A DNA stretch of 64,000 nucleotides from Azorinus chamasolen (taxonomy: Eukaryota; Mollusca; Bivalvia; Cardiida; Solecurtidae). A model generated the notes under the pieces. That model was not told the DNA's origin. It did no database searches and was given only the letters and a program-made list of their open reading frames with translations. The DNA lies in NCBI GenBank assembly GCA_963576725.1, contig OY755240.1, forward strand, positions 13,942,378 through 14,006,377, written 5' to 3'. Numbering within the stretch: position 1 is the first letter of the stretch; every line of letters begins with the position of its first letter. Shown here one piece after another: positions 42,459-52,704 of this stretch. Made by a program: the position numbers and the translations under genes.

Positions 42459-42913
42459 GGTCCATGCTTATAAAACTTAGTTGAGTCTGAGTTCGTTCTC
42501 AAGTTTTTGATTTGAAAAGCTTGAGAAGAACTCAAATCTGACCAAACAAAACAAACCTTGAGAACGAAACTCAGACTCAACTAAAAGCAACTTAAACCGG
42601 TTTAAACCCCCAGTGGTGTTTTTGCTACTGACCGTGCCAAGGCGGTACTCTCTTTGTCACCCTTCCTTTTGTTTGCCTTGCGTCTTTGTGCTTGTGATTT
42701 TGTTCATGTGTGGAACGTTTGTCTCTGGTTCTTGTGTGTCTTTTGGTGTTTTCTGTGTTCATTTCGTGTGTGTGTGTGTGCGTTTGGGTGTGTGGTTGTG
42801 TGTGTGTGTGTGTGTGTGTGTCATGCTGTCTATCGGTGTTTTGGTGGTGGTTGCGTCTTGTATGTGGCTTTGCCTGCTTGACTTTACTACTTTTCCATTT
42901 ATAAGCATGGACC
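42459..42913. repeat. Long palindromic MITE, split by a PLE module
   Basis: The left part GGTCCATGCTTATAAAACTT AGTTGAGTC through ACTCAACTAAAAGC (to 42588) and the right part TTTATAAGCATGGACC (42898-42913) together equal the MITE at 25790-25963. The 309 bp between them is a plus-strand PLE 3' module. Confidence 0.85.
42589..42897 (+). mobile_element. Solo PLE 3' module inserted in a MITE
   Basis: It starts AACTTAAACCGGTTTAAACC and ends CTTTACTACTTTTCCA, with a (TG)n tract near 42800. No RT sequence accompanies it. The MITE supplies an exact pre-insertion reference, so both ends are well defined. Confidence 0.85.
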
Positions 42914-43069
42914 CATTTTGTTACATGCTGATGAGACGACGAGTGGATTCATGTTGTTTGCAAGTAGAACGATACTGTTTTACCTGTTTCCTCATAGGCT
43001 ATTTTAGACCTGTCCTCTTTGAATGAATCTACAGAAAATGAGTACTAGATGATATCTTTTTAGACGTGT

Positions 43070-43165
43070 ATGGTTTTGAAACCAGTGTGATAAATAGGGC
43101 ATTTGCTCATATGGAACAAATGCTATTTTTGTCACAATGATTTCAGAAAGGGACACTGAAAGTGA
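43070..43165. repeat. Hairpin repeat, AACCAGTGTGATAAAT type
   Basis: GTGTGATAAATAGGGCATTT GCTC pairs with AACAAATGCTATTTTTGTCA CAATG. Same family as 46235-46320. Confidence 0.65.
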
Positions 43166-43254
43166 CATTTGCAGAGGAGTCAAAAGGCGTCAGTAGGAGG
43201 AATTGTGTTAATGCAAACATTGCTAGTCGATACAAAATATTTAGACAAACCAAC

Positions 43255-43720
43255 GAAGAATTTAACCATTTACTCAATGAATATTCATGCAAGAAATAAT
43301 GACATCATCAATATTAATTAGAGTACATTTAAATGTTATAGTAGCGTATAGAGATAGGAAGTTTGGCCATGGCAGAAGCTATTTGGGTCATATCTCTATT
43401 ATATCTTAAGCAAACAGTGCATATCCTGATCAGATGGCTTCTGAAGGAGCAGTCTCATTTGGGTCTACTCTGTTTGCAAAAGTGTAGTAAAGGTATAACC
43501 ATTTATCTCATGATATATTGATACATGACCCCATCATTTAATAATATCAATATCTTATTCTTGTATCATACCCTTAAAACAGGGACACGTATTGCCATGG
43601 CAAACAAGATGGACATCTGAATCAACCAAACTAACGCAGTAGACTCTGGTCAGACGGTTGCTATTGAAACCGTCTGATCTGGGTCTACTCTGTTCATAAA
43701 GACATAACAAAGCGTCTATA
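43255..43720. repeat. Two consecutive GATCAGAC-type MITEs
   Basis: The first has AACCATTTACTCAATGAATA TTCATG and the hairpin ATCCTGATCAGATGGCTTCT / GAGCAGTCTCATTTGGGTCT. The second has AACCATTTATCTCATGATAT and the hairpin AGACTCTGGTCAGACGGTTG / AACCGTCTGATCTGGGTCTA. Confidence 0.6.
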
Positions 43721-43795
43721 CAAAATAAACGGCTTTTGTAATTTATTTTGTAAATCTAAATTGTGAACGTCGTTGAACCTATACGTTAGATAAGT

Positions 43796-44002
43796 TTGTC
43801 GGTACCAAAAGTACTTCATATTGAAGTAGATGGCAATTTTGAGACTGTTTATTGGCGCCCCCGAATTAAGCGAGGCGCCTATATGGGCTTACGAAATTTT
43901 CTGCTAAAGGAAGGAGCAGTCATTTCTGTAACGTTACTTGTTTGTATGTACTGGTCGATTAAGAGTGTGAACAACATATCAGAAGTAATAAAAAAAGAAT
44001 AA
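43796..44002 (+). CDS. Hypothetical short protein or exon with one membrane segment (uncertain)
   Basis: Open frame without an upstream ATG (the first ATG-encoded Met is internal). It reads KVLHIEVDGNFETVYWRPRI, KRGAYMGLRNFLLKEGAVIS, VTLLVCMYWSIKSVNNISEV and IKKE. One hydrophobic segment (about VISVTLLVCMYWSI) is followed by a basic tail. TACGTTAG at 43783-43790 could be a splice acceptor, making this a last exon. No family is recognised. It lies in non-repetitive sequence after two MITEs, which slightly favours a real exon. Confidence 0.3.
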   Translation: MSVPKVLHIEVDGNFETVYWRPRIKRGAYMGLRNFLLKEGAVISVTLLVCMYWSIKSVNNISEVIKKE

Positions 44003-45390
44003 ACATTTGTTTGTTATTATTGCATTAATAGAAATGAATTCATTATTGATATCAAAAAGCTAATCCTTTCAAATTTCCGGTGCAATAGGCTTGTTTAAAG
44101 GTCTAGGAAAGTATTACAGTTTTTACAGTAGATACACAGTCCAGTGTGCAGTTTTTTGGTTTGACGCGGATTACTTACAAGTTTAGGAATAACGCATAGT
44201 TGCTTTGTACAATTTGACCCAATTAAAAGTAAAAACACTATACATCATGGTACATAAATGAATGTTTTAGTTGATTATCGACTTGAAGCCAGCCACAAGG
44301 TCAGACAATCTCCATGCAGAATTGTCGTTCGTTTCTCTCACATAAAACCTCTGCGATGGGCTCACAAGAATCTTGGCAAAACCAATGGTTTGGGTTTTAT
44401 GGTTATCTGAATAGTTAGTTTATATTAAAATAGCCTGAATCAAGAACAAATAGTTTTTTATCATGAAACTGGTAATACGGTTTAATTTCAGAGAATATTT
44501 CATGGTCTATTTTCATGCCGCTTTACGTTTCGATTATTGCACAAATGTTAAACAAACTGGAATGTATATATCCAAGGACACTAAGATTCTAAGATAAGGA
44601 CACTAAGATTCTGTCATAATGCAAAAGGGCACATATAACGTATTGGGAAATCCCCCACCTTTTGATTTTCTTCCGTTTATAGGCCTTTAGATCTGACATG
44701 CCGTTTTTATTTATAGATGATCCGTATATTGGGATAATACCACTATTTTATTGGGTGAGATCAGCATGGAACCATTTCGACTTATGCTATTAAATTTAAT
44801 CAGTAAAGGCAATCTGAGTTCGAGGCTTACCAGCTGCATGAGCTTAACGAGAAATTCGCTCGTCCATTTTAGTACAATCCTTTTGTATAGAATGGAATAG
44901 TTTGGAAAAAATCAAATCTATAAATAATCAAAGTACTGACAGTACTGAAGGTTTCGGACAAAATATATATTACATTGATTGTTTGCTGTGAATTGTTTCC
45001 TGAAAATGTTTTATGACACATATCACACACAGGCGATCCCAATAGCTCAACTTGCCACTTTATGCCAATGGAGCTAAAATTGATAGTTTAATGTAGTAAA
45101 GAGCCATCACTCCATTATTTGAAAGTAACAAATGGCCATACTTCTGCTACTATCTGTGGATCATAACAGTAATTAGCATGCACCATTCACTTATCCATAT
45201 ATACACTTCCACCAATTTTGGACATATTCCTTGTGATTCTAAATACCCTACAAATAATTATATACTGTGGGGTGACATTAACAATATGAAAAAATATAAA
45301 GTTACAAATATATTTCAACTTAGCATGGCAGGATACAAAGAGTTAGAAAATAAAATTAACTAGAAAATCGTTTCCAAGACATGGATGCAT
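44003..45390. other. No gene recognised
   Basis: About 1.4 kb of AT-rich sequence without identifiable repeats or domains. A local duplication AAGGACACTAAGATTCT occurs twice near 44575-44610. Confidence 0.4.
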
Positions 45391-45399
45391 CCTCTCCCC

Positions 45400-45690
45400 T
45401 AACAATATTGTTTCCTATATCAAGCGCTTTATGTTATATAGTGGAAGACAATTCCATAACGGGTAAAAATGGTCTGTCAGAGCAAAAATATGCCTTTCTA
45501 TGCCTTTGCAAGCAGAAAAGACCGAGATCAGATGGCTCCTGTAGGAGCCGTCTCATTAGGGTCTGCTATATTTGCTTATGATATTATAATTAGTTAAGAT
45601 ATGACTTGACAGTTTCTGCCACGGCCAAACATTCATGTGTCCATGTGCTATTATAATAATTAATCTAATTAATATTCAAGTTGCTGTAAG
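45400..45690. repeat. GATCAGAC-type palindromic MITE, worn
   Basis: The hairpin is AGACCGAGATCAGATGGCTC CTGT / AGGAGCCGTCTCATTAGGGT at 45518-45565, with a CTAATTAATATTCAAG right part. Confidence 0.6.
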
Positions 45691-46234
45691 GACTTAATAT
45701 TGTTGAAATTATATAACTGAGAACAATTTTTGTCTTAACTAGATAGTTCAGTCTAATTGCTCGACCTGCATCAGCTGTTGTAAGAAATGGTCAGCAAATG
45801 TCGTGTGACCATTTGAGTAATGAAAATTCAACGATATGGATCATCCAGAACAAGACACCAACATTTAATTTTACAGTTTACGCCATGGCCAAACATATAT
45901 GCATTCAAATGCCATTATCATTTTTTAATCTAATTCATAAGCATAAGGGCATTATTTCTTACATAAATAGTAAAGGAGTAAAGGGTTAACAAAGCCATCA
46001 AATTTATGCAAATATCATTCAGTTCAACTTTTTCATTTTAACAAAAGTGGCAATAATCCACTAATTAAATCTGTATTTTATATGAAAACTTTAAGATTCG
46101 AAATTATTTCCATTTTGTTCCTTTTAAAACTTTGCAAACAGTGGCATAACTTTGACCAACTATACAGTGGTGTGCATTTTCAGAGAAAATGTATTAACCC
46201 ATTCCCTCATATTGACGCCTTTTGATGCCTCTGT
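45691..46234. other. No gene; MITE scraps
   Basis: GAGTAAAGGGTTAA at about 45970-45990 is a right MITE end. The rest is unrecognised AT-rich sequence. Confidence 0.4.
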
Positions 46235-46320
46235 AAAAGCCACTTTTTGAAACCATTGTGATAAACACAGCATTTGCTCCATAAGAGCAAATGCTCTATT
46301 TATCACAATGGTTTCTAAAC
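46235..46320. repeat. Hairpin repeat, near-perfect
   Basis: TTGAAACCATTGTGATAAAC ACAGCATTTGCTC pairs with GAGCAAATGCTCTATTTATC ACAATGGTTTC. Related copies lie at 43070-43165 and, as a half, at 27610-27660. Confidence 0.75.
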
Positions 46321-46454
46321 TACACATTTCTAAAATGTCCTTTTTCTGTAGTAAATGATCCCTTTCGGTAGATCTGTTCAAATCGGTTCGGTCTAAATAT
46401 AGCCTATGAGGTAATGAATTAACAGCTTAAAGCATTTACTACAAATCCAAAAGA

Positions 46455-46685
46455 GAATTAACCCTGTCCCTCAAATATAAACATCTTTTCATGCCTTTAC
46501 AAACAGAGAAGACACAAATCAAATTTCTCCTGTAGCAGCTGTCTGATCAGTTTGCTCTGTTTGCTTATGAAATAATGTAGATATAATTTTACAATTTTTG
46601 CCAAAGCAGAAATCACCTGTATGCATTATTCATTATACAAATAAGCTGATAAATAATAATGATGAATATTAATGAAGGAAATGGT
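46455..46685. repeat. GATCAGAC-type MITE, worn
   Basis: TTAACCCTGTCCCTCAAATA starts the element. One arm of the hairpin (GCTGTCTGATCAGTTTGCTC) survives. TGAATATTAATGAAGGAAAT GG is near the right end. Confidence 0.6.
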
Positions 46686-46751
46686 TCATAACTGAATAAG
46701 AATTGTCTTCATATTAGTGGCAGCTGTTAAGTTACATGTAATCTGCATAAA

Positions 46752-49700
46752 CTATTTTCCTTTCACTTGTGCAGATACAGAAATTGGCAGCATGTTTGCA
46801 CACTTTGTTCCTACGTCTTCTTCTCTAATGTCTAAAGCAATGGCCAGATCTGTTACTGAAATGGTCAGGTCCCTCGACCCACAGGCAGCCTCTACCTCAA
46901 TCTCCACACCAGAATCAAACACAAGGTATGACACCAGCTGGTGGTCATTGGTTGGTAGTTGTGCCTCTATCTCCTGCAATAAAATAGTGAGGTAGAAGCA
47001 AGCATGTTAAGAAAATCAAGAACATCCAGATGGATTTGTTTTTAAAGAAAGAATGCATATACATGTATGTCACATTGAGCTCAGATATTCAAGTATGACT
47101 CATATCTTTCACTGAAAGGTCATACATGAACCTTACCTCATAGTCTGTTTAGTGTAGATCTAGAAATGTGTCCATAGGACATGAATGACCCCCCCCCCTT
47201 CTGGTGCCTCTAAAGCATGTTTTTAAGTGCAAAAAATTACAAAATTCTGTAACTTTGCAAAAGGTCACTGCAAAAGTGTTCTTCTTTATACACATCTTCA
47301 CATCAAGGTTCTATATCTGTGAAAGTTTCAAGCAAATTCTCCAATTGGTGTATGAGGAGTTTGACCCACAAGGTTTTATAGTGAAATAGAACAAAGTACT
47401 GTAGCTCCTGTAAAAAAACTAAAAATGGAGCAAAAGTTCCCTTCTATACAACCATCTTCACATTGAGTCTGTTCACTTGTGAAAGTTGGAAATAATTCCT
47501 CTACATGGAGAATGAGCAGTTAAATACACAAGAAATGTTCACTGACTTATACAGGGTTACCACAAACCAGATAAACAAAATTCCCTGACATTTCTCAGAT
47601 AATTTCACATTTCCCTGACACATTACATTGCACATTTGGTCTTTTTCTGACAATTTATATGTAATATTTTTGAGGAAGTCTAAAACATATTGCTTTAAAT
47701 GATAAATCTCTTCTTTTTTCAAAATTCCCTGACATTTGCCTATATTTTCAAATTTCCCTGACAGTACTCAAAATTCCCTGACCTTGAAAAAACATTTCCC
47801 TGACATGTGACAACCCTGTTATATAATGAAGAAAATTTCAGTTCCTAACTTCAGTAATAATGGCTGAAACAAAAGTTTCCTTTTCTTTGTCCATTTGCAC
47901 ACCAAGGTTGTTTACCTGTGCAAGTTTGAAATAATTCTTCTAAATTGTGTTCATACATTTATGTGATGTACATATGGACAGACAAGAGCATGATTATATG
48001 CCTCCCGCCATGCTGGGGTCATAAGAATGTATTGTTTATTGGTGTTTAACATGGATTTACAGTGTTACGACAATGTTCAGCTAATTCCAGGTCCAGGAAG
48101 GACCTTGTGCTTTTTGTACTTGATCCCTATATCTGATTCCAGTCAAAGATGCCATCAAGGAAGAACTACTGACCATCCAAAAGCAAGCTAGATAGATTTC
48201 TCTCATGTCCCTGATGAGACAATGAACTTATACACAGCAAAAAGGACTTTGCTAATGTTCATGTATTTTTACATATGGGATAAATTAACAACCAACACGT
48301 TTTTTATTTTACTGCATACATGTTTCGATTTACATCTTCATCAGTGCATAACAACTATAGTATACTTAACGTCACGGAAGTGACGTCATCGTATAAACAA
48401 TGGCGGGAAAATTAAACGTAACGTTACGACGAATTTATCCCTTTACTCCATAGATACGCATTTCTACGCCTTTGCAAACAGAGTAGACCTAGATCAGACG
48501 GCTCATATCGGAGCCATCTGATCAGGATCTGCTCTGCTTGCTGATGATACAAAATAGTTATGAGTAGATCTATAATTCATATTATTGGCGTAAATATTTC
48601 TTACATGAATGTTCAAGGAGGAAAGGGTTAAGAATGTCTGAAAATGCATACAGGCGGGTTGCAAGAATACGAATAATTCCTAAAGAGATATATATAAAAA
48701 AACAAAAAAAAGGAAATAACGACTGTATGCCTCTGTAACGTTACGTTAATTAACAGGAAAATATGTGTATCAAGTATATTTAATAGAACAATTAGATATC
48801 ATATATAACTTTTAGATATCAAATAAAACTTTTGCATTTAAACCTTTTGGTGTAAGAGTGTCCATTTTATGGATCCAGTATGTTTCTTTGCAAAGACGTT
48901 CTAAATTATCATTAACAATATCAAAAGGCATAAATGTAAAGTCATCTAAAGAGTGGTTCTCAGAATTAAAGTGTGTTGCAACAGTGGTAGAAAATCTTGA
49001 ATCGATGAAACCATTTATATCGAATCTATGGCTGTTCATACGTCTAGATACAGGTTGCATAGCTTGACCAATATATTGTATATTACATTTCTTACACGAT
49101 ATCAAATAAATGACATTACTTGTAGAACAGTTGGTATTATATCTAAGGTTATAAGTGTCACCTGAAATATAACTTGTGAAGGAAGAACTTGAAATTATAT
49201 TCTTACAATGAGAACATCTATTTCTATTACAAATCGAAGATGCACAAGTATATTGTTGGGAAGAAAAATTTGAAAGCACTAAATGATCCCGTAATTTTAT
49301 TTTTCATGTATTTTGACGGCACATTTGTCCTCTTTGTCATGGAAGTCCCTTCCCCTAAAGTGGTTTTCAATTTTTTCTTGAAATATATAATATTATATTA
49401 GTAATAATTACGACACTACGACAAGTTGCTGCATAAACAGTCTTCAATCAGGTATTATAGAGCTTTTTAATGATATTAAATGCTATGTACAGTAAATAAG
49501 TACAGGAGCAATTATAACTGGGTCTATTTTGTATGCAAAGGTATATGAGTACAGAGTAACTGATTAAAGAACAAGGGCATGTTGTATTGATATGCAAGAC
49601 ATGAGTCCCCCTACGGACTGAAAAAAAAACTCCACTCTCCCCGCCCCCATCCACCCATGGTGTGGTTGACCATGGTATATACATGACCACCTGAATGGTA

Positions 49701-52263
49701 TCAGTACCTACTTTCATACATTGAATCAGTAAATAAAAAGTTATTGTCCCGACAAGAAAATATGAAAAAGGGGAGTAACTCCAAAATATTGATGCTAGAG
49801 TTATTGCCCTTGTGCATGACACTACACCTCATCATGCTTGTTCCATATGAGAAGTTTCAAATCAATTAAAACAGTACATAAAGAGTTATTAGCTGGACAA
49901 GAACATATGAAAAGGGGAATAACTCCAAAGATATAGATGCTAGAGTTATGGCCCGTATGCATGACACTATGCCTCATCATGCTTGTTCCATATGTGAAGT
50001 TTCAAATCAATTGAATCAGTAGATAAAGAGTTATTGTCCGGACAAAAATATATGAAAAAGGGGAATAACTCCAAAAATATTGAAACTAGAGTTATGGCCC
50101 TTGTGCATGACACTACTCCTCATCATACTTCTTCAATGTGTGAAGTTATAATGAATTTGGCCTAACTTTATAGGAGATATGGCCCGGACACGAAGTGTGA
50201 CAGCCGGACTGACAAGAAAATATGAAAAAGGGGAAGAACTCCAAAAATATTGATGCTAGAGTTATGGCCCTTGTGCATGACACTACCCCTCATCATGATT
50301 GTTCCACATGTGAAGTTTCAAATCAATTGAACCAGTAGATTAAGAGTTATTGTCCGGACAAACAAATATGTAAAAGGGGAATAACTCCAAAAATATTGAC
50401 ACTAGAGTTATGGCCCTTGTGCATGACACTAGCCCTCATCATGCTTCTTCAATGTGTGAAGTTATAATGAATATAACTTTGTAGGAGATATGGCCAGGAC
50501 ACGAAGCGTGACAGACGGACTGACAGACGGAATCAAGCAAATCTATAGTCCGGTAGCCGGTGGGGGACTAATAACTCATGTATGTGAATGAATGTCCTTA
50601 CCTCCACAGTAGACAGCTTAGTGCTCTTCATGGTTGTTTTGCTGCTAGGTTCAAATATGGCAGTTGGTCCCCTTGACAAATGATCCAAGCAAGACTTCAC
50701 ATGAAGACACTTGACGTCATAGCATAATGTGTATGGCAAAATGGTCAATGTTCTAATGTCTGCAGGTGCAGCAGCTGCATCAACAATCACCTTGTGCTTT
50801 GTCTTCATCTGAAAAAGTATGAACAGGACAACTAAAGATACAGATTGCTACCATACTACTGATAGCTTATCAAAGAAAACCCTAAAGTTACAATACATGA
50901 TGAATTTTCAATATATTTTTTTTTATCAAATCATGATTATTTATTAGTTGATTTTTCCATCAGGGACAGAAGCTACACTCATATCTGAATAATTCCTTTG
51001 GCAAACAAACCAAACCCTTATCAAATGGCATCTTAAGGAGCCATCTGATCTGGGTCTACTCCGTTTGCAAAGGTTTTGGTTTAGATCAAAGAATCAATCA
51101 GTAAAGCAAGTCTTTATTAAGTTTTTATTGAGTAAAGGGTTAAAATAACCCTTTACTCCATAAATACACCTTCCTACACCTTTGCAAACAGAATAGATCC
51201 AGATATGATAGTCCCCATACATGCATGTAGGAGCCACCTGAGGCTGATCAGAGTCTGCTCTGTGTGCTTATGGTATACATGCCATGGTCAAACATACCTT
51301 TGTCAGAGTGCTATTATAACAACAAAACTAATTACTATTCATGATGTAATTATTTACGGCTTTGCAGTACAAGGGTGCTTTATGGTCTTTGTATAATGGC
51401 CGACTCCGCTTTCGCGTATTACTGGCATGAAAAGGTGCAGGCCGTGCGAGAATAAAAGCTATAAAAGTTGTGAAAGTGAGACTTCAAAAGTGGGATAGAG
51501 GGAAAGAGTATAGTGAGATAGGTGTCAAAACAAGGTGAGGACTAAATTCAGGTAAAACACTCGATTCCAGACCTTTAGGGGCGGTTTAAAATAAGAGAGG
51601 GGGATAATACTGATTTGAACCCTTCTAGATCTGGCTGCACAGCAGCAGATGCTGGCAAGCTGTTCCAAATGACCACTGTTAGAGGGAAAAACGAATATTT
51701 AAAGTAGTTTACTGAGGTGTGTATTTGACGGAAAGATAAGGGGTGCATGTGGCGAGACATTCTCACAGGTCTACTGAGATACAATGGTAATGGGATGGCT
51801 ACTAAACCATTCACGATCTTATAAAACATGACGACCCGTCCTATGTCACTAAATGTCGGTCAGCCAAGGGACTGCTGTAGTTGTGTTACGCTCTGATTGT
51901 AAGAATAGTTGGAGGTCGTCCATCTTGCTGCCCTTCGCTGAACTTTAACATTATATCTACTACAAAAGGACGGGTCATTTTGACATGGACAAATCTGGTC
52001 CGAAATATTAAGTGTGCCGTTTTGACCCACATTTAATAGAAATCTTAATTAGATGGTAGCTAGTACGAATTATAGGACGAAATGATATAGATAAAAGTAT
52101 AGTGAAAGATTTAAATTTACTTATGCAGATCTACATGAAGATACATTATTTAAAATGTAAATGTACATGTACTTTTCGATAGGCTACTGTGTTAGGAGAA
52201 ATAAAATCTACTTACCAGTACCATGATCCCGTAAATCGTTTGAAAACTTCGGTTTCTGGCCAT
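46752..52263 (-). CDS. Three-exon gene, unknown 158-aa protein
   Basis: Exons join in phase 0 with canonical sites. Exon 1 (52263-52216) encodes MARNRSFQTIYGIMVL and ends CTG|GTAAGT. Exon 2 (50808-50602) follows ATACTTTTTCAG, encodes MKTKHKVIVDAAAAPADIRT through KSTKLSTVE, and ends GAG|GTAAGG. Exon 3 (46973-46752) follows ATTTTATTGCAG, encodes EIEAQLPTNDHQLVSYLVFD through VSAQVKGK, and ends TAG. Exons 2 and 3 have protein-like composition with several acidic and Cys residues. No signal peptide or transmembrane segment is evident, so it is probably cytosolic or nuclear. I do not recognise the family. Intron 2 (3.6 kb) carries a MITE, a PLE GIY-YIG relic and a satellite. Exon 2 begins with ATG and could itself hold the start if exon 1 is non-coding. 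The 5' end faces a possible divergent gene at 52677. Confidence 0.7.
47170..47960. repeat. Degenerate intronic repeat, ~175-bp units
   Basis: Three loose copies containing CAAAAGTGTTCTTCTTTATA CACATCTTCACATCAAGG, CTGTGAAAGTTTCAAGC and a GAGGAGTTTGA-like element. The third copy is separated by an inserted MITE. A C-run precedes the block at 47189-47199. Confidence 0.55.
47557..47819. repeat. TIR MITE with TTCCCTGAC internal repeats
   Basis: The ends CAGGGTTACCACA and TGTGACAACCCTG are inverted. TTATA lies directly outside both ends and may be the target duplication. The motif AATTCCCTGACATTTC recurs several times inside in both orientations. Confidence 0.7.
48429..48631. repeat. GATCAGAC-type palindromic MITE, well preserved
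   Basis: Left CCCTTTACTCCATAGATACG and right CAAGGAGGAAAGGG then TTAA (48628-48631). The hairpin is AGACCTAGATCAGACGGCTC / GAGCCATCTGATCAGGATCT between CAAACAGAGT and ACTCTGCTTGC-type arms. Confidence 0.8.
48812..49303 (-). pseudogene. PLE GIY-YIG endonuclease domain, C-terminal type
   Basis: Minus-strand frame from KLRDHLVLSNF (about 49303) to a stop at 48812. The order is a Cys cluster CASSICNRNRCSHCKN, a spacer GDTYNLRYNTNCSTSNV, and the GIY-YIG core IYLISCKKCNIQYIGQAMQP. Then come RRMNSHRFDI, HFNSENHSLDDF and a terminal LCKETYWIHKMDTLTPKGLN. This matches the C-terminal endonuclease of standard PLEs (Neptune/Poseidon-like), where it follows the RT and ends the protein. It differs clearly from the N-terminal GIY-YIG at 14.9-15.2 kb. 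Upstream a stop interrupts the frame and no RT is attached, so it is a relic lying in intron 2 of the minus-strand gene. Confidence 0.8.
49304..49560. other. No gene recognised
   Basis: AT-rich intronic sequence. Confidence 0.4.
49561..50545. repeat. Tandem repeat, ~146-bp monomer, about 5 copies
   Basis: Units contain AAAAAGGGGAATAACTCCAA, ATTGATGCTAGAGTTATGGC CCTTGTGCATGACACTA and CATATGTGAAGTTTCAAATC. The array ends in a GACAGACGGACTGACAGACGG tract just before exon 2. Related bivalve repeats commonly end this way (from memory). Confidence 0.85.
50940..51144. repeat. GATCAGAC-type MITE
   Basis: The hairpin is AACCCTTATCAAATGGCATC / GGAGCCATCTGATCTGGGTC, and the right end is AAAGGG before TTAA (51139-51142). 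It is followed at once by another family member. Confidence 0.65.
51146..51385. repeat. GATCAGAC-type MITE, adjacent copy
   Basis: Left end AACCCTTTACTCCATAAATA. The hairpin is worn (AGATCCAGATATGATAGTCC / CTGAGGCTGATCAGAGTCTG). The right end is lost near 51385. Confidence 0.65.
51578..51960 (-). pseudogene. LINE reverse transcriptase C-terminus (fragment)
   Basis: The minus-strand translation reads VQRRAARWTTSNYSYNQSVT, QLQQSLGWPTFSDIGRVVMF and YKIVNGLVAIPLPLYLS. It then gives YFKYSFFPLTVVIWNSLPAS and a final FKSVLSPSLILNRP stop. VQRRAARxxxxxYxxxxSVTxxLxxLxWP and FFPxTxxxWNSLP are hallmarks of the ORF2 C-terminus of non-LTR retrotransposons of the jockey/CR1/RTE-like groups. The rest of the element is absent. 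It lies in intron 1 of the minus-strand gene. Confidence 0.85.
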
Positions 52264-52676
52264 TTCCGATATCGAGCAGTTCTGTAGATCTGTATTGGTG
52301 CTAATGTCAGAGATATGTCTCTGCTAATGTGTAGAGATCAACGACGTTCTGACCATCAATCATTAGCCTTTCTCTGTCACGTTACTGATTCGACAAATTC
52401 AAAAAAGTGACTGTAGATTTCAATATTTCCGTCCAACTTAACTTTCAGTGATGTCTTTTTGCGCAATTTTTAAGATTCCGGAACCGGATTGTAAGCCAAG
52501 CACTGCACATGCGCATATATAGCTTATAGGGCGACTTCGCGTTGGTCTATATTTTGAACAATAGTTAACACAGTTTGATATGAACGGCGATAGTCACGAC
52601 TAAAGTTATGCCAAATGACCTTTCACCCGAACTATAGTCGAACCACGCCACAGGGTTTGGTTGCTGTAGTTCCAAG
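52264..52676. promoter_or_regulatory. Presumptive bidirectional promoter
   Basis: The 413-bp interval separates the minus-strand ATG at 52263 from a strong-context plus-strand ATG at 52677. It has no repeat family in it, unlike its surroundings, and a TATATAGC tract lies near 52517. The divergent arrangement is inferred; no TATA position or start site is proven. Confidence 0.4.
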
Positions 52677-52704
52677 ATGGCGACAAACGATAAACTGAAA
52701 GTTG
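52677..52704 (+). CDS. Possible first coding exon of a divergent gene (uncertain)
   Basis: TCCAAG-ATGGCG is an excellent initiation context and opens MATNDKLKV. It is followed by a weak donor at GTTG|GTATTT; an alternative is AAA|GTTGGT at 52701. Unspliced, the frame stops after 15 codons. No second exon was identified in the remaining 11 kb. Confidence 0.3.

Noticed and set aside
42613..43026. Cys/Val-rich 'membrane protein' ORFs in the GT-rich modules (also 5789-6032, 13468-13686, 63155-63494)
   Set aside because: They are translations of the PLE 3' UTR GT tract, open in two or more frames at once, and vary with (TG)n length.
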